Below, piece by piece: positions 1-5,482 of a stretch of 5,482 bases of DNA; position 1 is the stretch's first letter; every line of letters begins with the position of its first letter. A program made the translations under genes and the position numbers. Below the pieces are notes generated by a model. The model was given only the letters and a program-made list of their open reading frames with translations, did no database searches and was not told the DNA's origin. Source of the stretch: Acidobacteriaceae bacterium (GTDB lineage: Bacteria > Acidobacteriota > Terriglobia > Terriglobales > Acidobacteriaceae); NCBI GenBank assembly GCA_030040395.1, contig JASHTU010000519.1:1-5482 (forward strand), read 5' to 3'.

Positions 1-627
1 ATCCCGATTATTCTCCTCGACCGCGACATCTGCGCCTATCCCGAGCGGAGCGGGCACGATCTGGTGGGGATTGACAACCGCCGCGCCGGTTTCATCATCG
101 CCAGCCATCTGCTCGATCTCGGAGCGCGACGCATCGTGTTCATCGCCCGTCCCAACTCTGCGCCCACTGTCGCAGTTCGTGCGGCCGGCTGCTTTGACGC
201 CATTCGCGCCTTCGCCGATCATCACGCAGTGGGCTGGACTGAGTTTGGCGATCCCAGCGACACCTCTCTGGTGCGCGCCATCCTGTCGCGTCATCACCCG
301 GACGCCTTTATGTGCGCCAACGATTACACCGCGGCCCGCCTGCTCACTTCGCTGAACACGCTCGGCGTTGACGTGCCAGGGGAAAGTAAGGTCACGGGCA
401 TCGACGACGTCCGCTACGCCAGCCTGCTGCAGACGCCGTTAACCACGATCCATCAACCCTGCTTGGAGCTTGGCGCGGCGGCGCTGGGCGCCATGTTGGC
501 GCGGATTGCCAACCCCGGCATGCCGGCGCGTGACTACCTTGTCGATTTTAGACTCGTGGTCCGCCAATCGACGGCGTTGCCAAATCCCGGGAATCCAAAA
601 AACCAATCGATGCTCACTCTCGGTTGA
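1..627 (+). CDS. LacI/GalR-family transcriptional regulator, C-terminal sensor domain (5' truncated by window edge)
   Basis: The frame is open from base 1 to a TGA at 625-627, giving 208 residues without a start, so the N-terminal DNA-binding domain lies to the left. What is visible is the periplasmic-binding-protein-like effector domain of LacI/GalR regulators. It has PIILLDRD, then LVGIDNRRAG leading into a helix and ARRIVFIA, then DAFMCANDYTAARLL and the LGVDVPGE turn. VTGIDDVRYASLLQTPLTTI matches the family's 'GFDD...PxLTTI' block, and the domain closes with DFRLVVRQST. Such proteins bind DNA as dimers and respond to a sugar or sugar phosphate. The last 17 or so residues (from ALPNPGNP) are a non-conserved tail. 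A GntR-type DNA-binding domain fused to this sensor is also possible, since the N-terminus is unseen. The gene converges on the downstream glycosidase operon; a role in regulating it is inferred from proximity only. Confidence 0.93.
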   Translation: MPIILLDRDICAYPERSGHDLVGIDNRRAGFIIASHLLDLGARRIVFIARPNSAPTVAVRAAGCFDAIRAFADHHAVGWTEFGDPSDTSLVRAILSRHHPDAFMCANDYTAARLLTSLNTLGVDVPGESKVTGIDDVRYASLLQTPLTTIHQPCLELGAAALGAMLARIANPGMPARDYLVDFRLVVRQSTALPNPGNPKNQSMLTLG

Positions 628-628
628 A

Positions 629-643
629 GGCGAGTTTTTCGCC
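629..643 (+). terminator. Small hairpin directly after the regulator stop codon
   Basis: GGCGA (629-633) and TCGCC (639-643) form a perfect 5-bp stem around a GTTTT loop, starting one base after the TGA. There is no T-run after it, so it is at best a weak or Rho-assisted 3' end. A stem this short can arise by chance. Confidence 0.2.
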
Positions 644-697
644 GTCAATGCTTACGTGACCGAAGATCGCAATCCGGAAAACAAGAAGGCCTTGGAA

Positions 698-717
698 GGC
701 GCGGAAGTCTTCGCGCC
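698..717 (+). terminator. GC-rich hairpin 70 bp after the regulator, possible transcript 3' end
   Basis: GGCGCGGA (698-705) pairs with TTCGCGCC (710-717) around an AGTC loop. This gives eight pairs including one G-U on the plus-strand transcript. No T-tract follows, so it is not a canonical intrinsic terminator. It could be a processing or stabilising structure at the end of the regulator mRNA. Confidence 0.3.
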
Positions 718-734
718 CAGCCCTTTGTTGTCCC

Positions 735-763
735 CCGGGTATGTGTTTTGTGCATACGCCCGG
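735..763 (+). terminator. Imperfect hairpin 107 bp after the regulator, possible transcript 3' end
   Basis: CCGGG (735-739) pairs with CCCGG (759-763). Inside it TATG (740-743) pairs with CATA (753-756), with a 2-base bulge (CG, 757-758) on the right arm and a nine-base loop. It follows the hairpin at 698-717 closely. No T-tract follows, so termination is only a possibility. Confidence 0.3.
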
Positions 764-1357
764 CTTAGGCTCGGTCTTAACTGAAAACACTGCAACCACG
801 CAGGCCTTCTCCGGTACAAGAAAACTCAGGCTCCGATTGGATCGGATTCACTCGTGCAAATAGTCGACACGCGCCGCTTGTAATGTGCACTTGAGATAAT
901 GTGGTGAACGAAGTATTGTAGGCTCCAGAACCCAGCAACGATGGGCCGCTACAAAAAGAACAGTCCTCATTCAAACGAATTCTGCCGAAACAGGCAGTGA
1001 TTTATTTGACAAGTCTCGGAACGGAATCGTTGTTTGCTTGAGGGACGATCACTCGTCAGCATCAGCCACTTGCTCCGGATGGAACATCCTGTGCAAGCTG
1101 AATTCCGAGCAAATGTGATCATTCTCGGGCTTCAGAAGATCGATTTCATTCGGTTTGCTTGCGATAGTTATCTGGCGTCGGCGACAAATTGAAGAGATTG
1201 TGCCTCCCGGGCGGAAAGCGTGCAGAAAAACTCGAGGCGATGGTTGGGCCACAAGGGCCTCGATTCATGCTCTCGAGCGTCCGAGGGCGTTGTTTCAGCG
1301 TACTCTTATCGGCGAGTCGAGGCCTGACCTATCAGTTCACGACTGGGTTGTTCTGCG

Positions 1358-1391
1358 CCAAGATTAACGTACGGCTAAGATTAACTTACGG
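1358..1391. repeat. Two tandem copies of a 17-bp direct repeat
   Basis: CCAAGATTAACGTACGG (1358-1374) is followed without a gap by CTAAGATTAACTTACGG (1375-1391). The copies match at 15 of 17 bases, and 14 of the last 15. I found no third copy nearby on either strand. The spacing is close to two helical turns less a few bases, so a protein could bind both copies. Candidates are a paired regulator site, transposase-binding repeats at the end of a decayed insertion element, or simple slippage duplication. The nearest gene ends are 250 bp away or more. Confidence 0.7.
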
Positions 1392-1643
1392 TCAGCTGTT
1401 TGGTTGTGAGTCGTTCTCGCCACTCATCCCGCAAGATCGTTTATGCGTAAATTCTCCAAGCTCCCCAGCATAGTCATCCGATAAGTGTTTGTAGCGTGCC
1501 TCTGATGCTGTCTCCAGCTGCCAAGTACAACTGGCTTCCTCACACATTCTCGCGAATTCGCAAATGCACCGTTCCGGCCGTATTTCGCCTACCTATAATG
1601 ATTTCAGAAACCTCGATTCAACCGCGATACGCATTCCGCCTCA

Positions 1644-4298
1644 CTATGTCCTTCTTAACACTAGGTACTTATTGCCGGCCAATGCTGAAAAAACGATACA
1701 TTCGCCATTGCTTGTATCGAGTCGAACGGGAACATCGTCTCCCCGTCCTGACTCCCGAATGTTAACCGGGTGTCCTGGCCATGGATTCATCAAATTGCAT
1801 TGGGCGTCGCGTCGCGCCTCAATCTCCAGGTGGTAAACACCCCCGCCATTCTTGCAGGCCGAGACCAAGAAGCCGCCACGCGCCTGAAAGTTGCGGAAAG
1901 CCACTTCGTTCTTCTTCGAAACGGCGTCCTCGGCCGGCGGATCCCACTGCGCAACCGGAAACAGGTGAATCCGGCCGCTGCGGCTGTTGAGCAGCATTTC
2001 GGCGTCGTCGTTCAGTCTCCGTTCGCGCTGTCCCGGCCTTGGCGCACCAGTGCCGGGAGGGTTCGGCTCCGGCGGCGGCACGCCCAGCACAATCAACGTC
2101 GGAACGGTGCTTCCGGAAGGCAGCAGTTGAACGCTGCGAATCATCATCTCCCGCACCTCATGGGGCGAATCCAGATTGATCTCGTCGGCGAGAAGCGCCG
2201 GGTACGAGGCGGCGTCACCAAAGTGATCGCCCGGCAAACGAATTGGCTCTAACTCCGGCATCTCCGCATAGACCATCCCTTGCGGTCTCTTCCACGTGGG
2301 GTAAGGAGCAATCTGCGCCGCCACTCCCCGCCATTGTCGCCGTAAATCCGCATCCACACCAAGAACCTCGGCGGCCTCAGCCGCGCGCGTCAGCCCCCAA
2401 CGAAACATGCACAACGAGCTGATCACGTCTTTATTGCGTGCAAACTTTGGATAGAATCCCCAGCACTCCTCTTGCATGCAGGGGATTACGTGATAATAAC
2501 CGTCATTGCCCTTCTTCAAATAGGCTGCATAAAACAACGCCATCTGTTTCAGCAGCGGGTAACATTGCTCGCGAAGGAAATGAATGTCTCCGCCGTAGTC
2601 CCACTCGTCCCATGCGGGCCGAATAATCTGGGCCATGGTGCCCAAACAAAACTCCAATGTAATCGTGGTATGAACATACCTATCCGGTTTCACCGGTGGT
2701 AAATAGCCATGCGCAATCAGCATGCCGGGCAGTCCAAACATGTATTCCGCATTTTCTTTTGCCCCCGGCATCCAATGCCACACCACCTGCTTCCACATAT
2801 CCTCGCTGTCGCCCCAGTTATGCACAAACCGGGAAGTCGTGAAAATCTCGTTATAGCAGGGGGCGCTGTCCCACTGTTGAATATCTCTCTCCGGCTGCGC
2901 GTACGACGCGCTGCATTCCAACTGCCGCATGTCCGTTTTGGCGCCCCCGCCGTGGCTGTCCGCATAGCTCCGGTAGATGGCCCGAACGTCGTCACTGCAT
3001 TCCGTGCCTGAAGTTCCGTGGAACACGCGACCGTTTTCGCGCCGATCATAAAACGCCGCCCACCATTTGGTGTTTTCCACCACCACGGCGTCGAAGCCGC
3101 CGGCTTCGGCTTGGCTTAGGCGCTCTTTGGCCAGAGTCAGTAAGTCGGAGCCGTCCATCGTAGTCACGATGGCGAAAAGCGCCTCCACTTTGCCGTCGCG
3201 CCCCGGCGCCACTGTTGCCGTGGCGGCGGCTCCCGGAGCGTCGGCAATTGACGGAACCGGCACGCTGTGCAAATCCCACTGCACTTCCGGAAGCGGCGGC
3301 GGCGTGCCGAGGCCCGTCTTCCCCTCCTCCGATTCCAGCTTTGCCTGTCCCGGCGTTGTCACTACGCCCATCAGCACATATTCGAAGCCCTCCGGAAATG
3401 TCTTTTCGGCCGGCATTCTCTGCCGAATCCAAAAATAGCGCCCGTCGTTTCCGCTGGTAGGCGCATCGATGGGACCATTGAAGGCCCTGTCGGCCTCGGC
3501 CGCAGGATTGATATAAGTCTTTCCGTCAGCGCTCATGTAGGCCAAATGCGACGTGTCTCGATGACGATAAAGGCGAAGCCAGAAAGGCGCATCGATGCCG
3601 GTAAAGACGCCGCGGAACGCATAGACATTGCTCGTCATTCCGAGGACGTACTCCAGTTGGGCCGAGGCTTCGTCCTTGGCGGGATGGAGACTTACGATTC
3701 CGGTCGCGCAATTCTGAAGCACTCGCGGCGGAGTGGACCCGGCAAAGCCGTCCACGCCAAGAATGATCTGTCCGGCCGGTTTGAGGCTCGGAAACGCGTA
3801 TCTCATCGGCTCACGGTACGGATCGTGAGAGCCGCCCTCCTTCCACAGCCACCCCAGATCTTTCGGACGGATTGAGTTTCCCTCCACGCCAACATAGTCC
3901 TCGTTCACTTCCGCGAATGCGCCTTCGCTGATCTCCTTCAACGTTGGCGGGCGGAAATCGTGCAACCTTCGGTCCCATATATTGTTTTTATTAAGACTGA
4001 TGGTGATGCGTTCAGGCGGTCCCCAGATGGTAGTTCGCATCTTTAGATTGTTGATGGCCATGGCAAAACCACTGTCAGGCTCCCCACCGTAATCTGGCAG
4101 CGGATTTTTCGCATTCAAATTGCATTCTAGGTTGACTGCCTTCGCGGCTTCCCGAAGAGCTATCTCGCGATGCCACGGAAGGGTGGGCGAACTGTCTTCG
4201 GATGAAGACGCCGTCATTTCGGCTACAAGATGAGGAACAGCCATGGCTGCGCCCGCAGCCAACGAGGTCTTGATAAAGCTGCGTCGTCTCATTGTCAT
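1644..4298 (-). CDS. Tat-exported GH95-like (alpha/alpha)6-barrel glycoside hydrolase
   Basis: Complete 884-residue protein ending in TAG. It begins with a twin-arginine leader: RRSFIK at residues 5-10, a hydrophobic stretch at about 11-22, and a plausible cleavage after LVA (24-26). It is therefore exported folded to the periplasm or beyond. Residues about 38-330 are a beta-rich N-terminal region with a 'WGPPERITISLNKNNIWDRR' block (92-111) like the N-terminal domain of GH95 enzymes. After a proline-rich linker (about 333-366), residues about 405-780 form a helical barrel region, including FLREQCYPLLKQMALFY (574-590) and MQEECW (608-613), whose Glu610 or Glu611 may be the acid catalyst. AEMLLNSRSGRIHLFP (766-781) and ARGGF (806-810) match the end of the GH95 catalytic region, followed by a C-terminal beta domain. 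The GH95 motifs NIN and IDGNFG are not seen, so activity (alpha-L-fucosidase, alpha-L-galactosidase or other) is unassigned. The ATG at 4298 is preferred over Met3 because of the AGGGA upstream. It follows the GH92 gene by 59 bp, probably in one operon. Confidence 0.85.
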   Translation of the reverse strand: MTMRRRSFIKTSLAAGAAMAVPHLVAEMTASSSEDSSPTLPWHREIALREAAKAVNLECNLNAKNPLPDYGGEPDSGFAMAINNLKMRTTIWGPPERITISLNKNNIWDRRLHDFRPPTLKEISEGAFAEVNEDYVGVEGNSIRPKDLGWLWKEGGSHDPYREPMRYAFPSLKPAGQIILGVDGFAGSTPPRVLQNCATGIVSLHPAKDEASAQLEYVLGMTSNVYAFRGVFTGIDAPFWLRLYRHRDTSHLAYMSADGKTYINPAAEADRAFNGPIDAPTSGNDGRYFWIRQRMPAEKTFPEGFEYVLMGVVTTPGQAKLESEEGKTGLGTPPPLPEVQWDLHSVPVPSIADAPGAAATATVAPGRDGKVEALFAIVTTMDGSDLLTLAKERLSQAEAGGFDAVVVENTKWWAAFYDRRENGRVFHGTSGTECSDDVRAIYRSYADSHGGGAKTDMRQLECSASYAQPERDIQQWDSAPCYNEIFTTSRFVHNWGDSEDMWKQVVWHWMPGAKENAEYMFGLPGMLIAHGYLPPVKPDRYVHTTITLEFCLGTMAQIIRPAWDEWDYGGDIHFLREQCYPLLKQMALFYAAYLKKGNDGYYHVIPCMQEECWGFYPKFARNKDVISSLCMFRWGLTRAAEAAEVLGVDADLRRQWRGVAAQIAPYPTWKRPQGMVYAEMPELEPIRLPGDHFGDAASYPALLADEINLDSPHEVREMMIRSVQLLPSGSTVPTLIVLGVPPPEPNPPGTGAPRPGQRERRLNDDAEMLLNSRSGRIHLFPVAQWDPPAEDAVSKKNEVAFRNFQARGGFLVSACKNGGGVYHLEIEARRDAQCNLMNPWPGHPVNIRESGRGDDVPVRLDTSNGECIVFSALAGNKYLVLRRT

Positions 4299-4357
4299 CG
4301 GATTTTTCCCTGGCTTGTTAGTGTGGTCCTACGCCTTCCCGGCGCCAGGCCTGGGAG
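4299..4357 (-). other. Short operon junction between GH92 and GH95-like genes
   Basis: The 59-bp spacer on the minus strand holds the Shine-Dalgarno of the downstream gene and a 10-bp perfect palindrome, CCAGGCCTGG (4345-4354), three bases after the GH92 stop. I see no promoter and no terminator with a T-run, which fits co-transcription. Confidence 0.5.
4307..4311 (-). promoter_or_regulatory. Shine-Dalgarno for the GH95-like gene
   Basis: On the minus strand AGGGA lies eight bases before the ATG at 4298. For the alternative ATG at 4292 (Met3) the spacing would be 14 bases, which is too long. This decides the start. Confidence 0.6.
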
Positions 4358-5482
4358 CTAAAAGCGACGCGCGTGCGCAGAATCGGCGGTTCCATCCGGC
4401 ATCGGCGCTCGGCCGCTGCTCAACGACGGAGGCGCGTCTTCCGGCGCGCTGCCCCATTGATCATTCGGATGCTCGCCCATCTCAAACTCCAGCACTCCTC
4501 CGTTGGCGATATCCTTGTGGTAGAACCACGGCTTGTCGAGAGGCTTTCCGTTCAACTGCGCTGACTGGATGTATTTGTTCTGCGCTGAAACATGGCGAGC
4601 GATAATGACAAGCTCTTTGCCTTTGGCCAATCGAATTACGCTCTTTGCGAAGATAGGGCTGCCGATTTCGTACACCGGACTCCCTGGGCAAACCGGATAG
4701 AAGCCCATGGCGCTGAGCACATACCACGACGACATTGCGCCCCCATCTTCATCTCCCGGAATGCCCAATGGTCCGTCTCCATACCAAACGTCCATAATCT
4801 GGCGTATACGCCGCTGGGTCTTCCATGGCTGCCCAGAAAAGTCGTATAAGTAAGGAATGTGAAAGCTTGGCTCGTTGCCCTGCGCATATTGGCCAATTAA
4901 GCCGGTTGCATCGGGAAACTGATCAAGAAAATGATACTTCGGCGTGCCGTACTGCTCGACAAAAAGACCATCGAGCCTCGCGTTGAACGCCTCGCGCCCT
5001 CCCATTAAGTCAATCAGTCCTTGAACGTCGTGTTGCACAGCGAACGTGTAGAGCCAGGAATTCACTTCGGTAAAGTAATCCCTTCCTCCCTGTCCGCCGC
5101 CCAGTTTCGGATCAAAGGGCTCCACCCATCTTCCATCCGCGCTCCTCGGAGCCATAAACCCAATGGCAGAGTCAAACACATTTTTGTAGTTATTGGCCAG
5201 ATTTTCAAAATACGCCGCGTCCGCCTTCTTATGCAAAGCTTTCGCAAGTTGCGCCACACACGAGTCGTCGTAACTGTTTTCGATGGTGACTGACACTGCT
5301 TGGCGGCGTTCGGCAGTAACTTCCGGAATCGTCTCTTTCTCCCCTGCCGCCAGCGCCGGAAAGAAACCTTTCTCGAAGTAGATCCGGTCGAGGCTCGTCA
5401 ACGGCCCACGGCGCCAGGGAAGCATTGTAGCTTCCGTCGCGTTCTTCCGCATCGCCTCATACGCTTCTTCTACATTGAAGTC
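4358..5482 (-). CDS. GH92 family alpha-mannosidase, C-terminal part (5' truncated by window edge)
   Basis: The frame is open from the right edge (DFNVEEAYEA, then the Met at 5452) to a TAG at 4358-4360, giving 374 visible residues. That Met is internal, because the family motif 'DxxxAYEAxRKNA' runs across it. GH92 enzymes are calcium-dependent exo-alpha-mannosidases acting on alpha-1,2, 1,3, 1,4 or 1,6 links of N-glycans and mannans. Family blocks, counted from the window edge: NSYDDSCVAQLAKAL (69-83), FTEVNSWLYTF (137-147), HDVQGLIDLMGG (151-162), GLIGQYAQGNEPS (194-206), YLYDFSGQPWKTQ (211-223), GDEDGGAMSSWYVLSAMGFY (243-262) and IQSAQLNGKPL (305-315). From memory of GH92 structures, Glu139 of FTEVNSW is the likely acid catalyst and Asp244/Asp246 the base pair, so the catalytic residues look intact. 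Linkage specificity cannot be read from this part. A 31-residue low-complexity tail follows the usual family end at WG. The export signal would lie outside the window. Confidence 0.95.
   Translation of the reverse strand, partial: DFNVEEAYEAMRKNATEATMLPWRRGPLTSLDRIYFEKGFFPALAAGEKETIPEVTAERRQAVSVTIENSYDDSCVAQLAKALHKKADAAYFENLANNYKNVFDSAIGFMAPRSADGRWVEPFDPKLGGGQGGRDYFTEVNSWLYTFAVQHDVQGLIDLMGGREAFNARLDGLFVEQYGTPKYHFLDQFPDATGLIGQYAQGNEPSFHIPYLYDFSGQPWKTQRRIRQIMDVWYGDGPLGIPGDEDGGAMSSWYVLSAMGFYPVCPGSPVYEIGSPIFAKSVIRLAKGKELVIIARHVSAQNKYIQSAQLNGKPLDKPWFYHKDIANGGVLEFEMGEHPNDQWGSAPEDAPPSLSSGRAPMPDGTADSAHARRF

Larger units (their letters stand above)
628..1643. other. Intergenic gap of about 1 kb between convergent genes, no gene supported
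   Basis: This stretch lies between the 3' ends of the regulator and the GH95-like gene, so it needs no promoter for either. The open frames in it are all about 105 codons or fewer. They lack a convincing ribosome binding site, show no recognisable domain, and several overlap each other. Base composition is lower in GC than the best coding parts: bases 841-900 have 28 G/C of 60 and 961-1020 have 26 of 60, against 40 of 60 at 181-240 in the regulator. It contains the three hairpins at 629-763, two short hairpins (1044-1057 and 1077-1089), a 7-bp inverted repeat (1232-1238 with 1257-1263), and the 17-bp tandem repeat at 1358-1391. I see no tRNA, rRNA, CRISPR or intact insertion sequence. Confidence 0.7.

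Noticed and set aside
470..799. Overlapping frames on both strands (104 codons plus, 61 codons minus) over the regulator's 3' end
   Set aside because: The plus frame starts inside the regulator in another frame. Parts of the minus frame (such as HVSIDGEKLAFNRE) look protein-like, but I cannot match them to any family and there is no clear ribosome binding site.
777..974. 65-codon minus-strand frame in the gap
   Set aside because: No Shine-Dalgarno before its ATG, no recognisable motif, and cysteine/serine-rich composition typical of chance frames.
1006..1011. TTGACA hexamer on the plus strand
   Set aside because: The position 17 bp downstream reads GTTGTT, which is not a -10 box, and no gene follows.
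1189..1473. 94-codon plus-strand frame in the gap, overlapping a 70-codon frame
   Set aside because: No domain, and it runs through the tandem repeat. Two overlapping frames of similar size suggest neither is real.
1552..1561. 10-bp palindrome GCGAATTCGC in the gap
   Set aside because: Perfect 10-bp palindromes are expected several times in 5.5 kb by chance, and it lacks the central CG and flanks of a LacI-type operator.
1594..1599. Perfect TATAAT on the plus strand near the 3' end of the GH95-like gene
   Set aside because: No matching -35 box at 16-18 bp spacing, and it would drive only antisense transcription. A single hexamer is expected by chance.
3267..3875. 202-codon open frame on the plus strand
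   Set aside because: It lies wholly antisense inside the GH95-like gene, has arginine/histidine-rich shadow composition and no recognisable domain. GC-rich genes commonly open such frames.
4345..4354. 10-bp palindrome CCAGGCCTGG between the two glycosidase genes considered as a terminator
   Set aside because: With no loop it cannot fold as a hairpin by itself, the surrounding stem is only about four pairs on the minus strand, and no T-run follows.

Overview
The window looks like bacterial chromosome from a carbohydrate-degrading soil-type bacterium. Three things suggest this: GC-rich coding DNA, a Tat-exported glycosidase, and a sugar-type LacI regulator beside a GH92 gene. The protein style (Tat leader, GH92 and GH95-like pairing, wording of the LacI sensor domain) reminds me most of Acidobacteriota. 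That assignment is an impression from the proteins and is not proven.

Layout, left to right. Positions 1-627 (+) hold the last 208 codons plus the stop of a LacI/GalR-type transcriptional regulator. Its DNA-binding end lies outside the window. Positions 628-1643 are about 1 kb between convergent genes with no gene I can support. This gap holds three hairpins just after the regulator and a 17-bp tandem direct repeat near 1358-1391. Positions 1644-4298 (-) hold a complete 884-residue Tat-secreted (alpha/alpha)6-barrel glycosidase that resembles GH95 (the alpha-L-fucosidase/galactosidase family) but is divergent. Positions 4358-5482 (-) hold the C-terminal 374 residues of a GH92 alpha-mannosidase whose 5' end runs off the right edge.

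The two minus-strand genes are 59 bp apart in the order GH92 then GH95-like, and they are probably one operon. The simplest reading is a small glycan-utilisation locus. GH92 would remove alpha-mannose residues, the GH95-like enzyme would remove another capping sugar in the periplasm or outside the cell, and a LacI-type regulator would sense a released sugar. The regulator's link to the operon rests only on proximity, because it is convergent and its operators are not visible.

I do not see a clearly new system. The items most worth checking are the divergence of the GH95-like enzyme at its expected catalytic motifs, its proline-rich insert, and the unexplained tandem repeat in the convergent gap.
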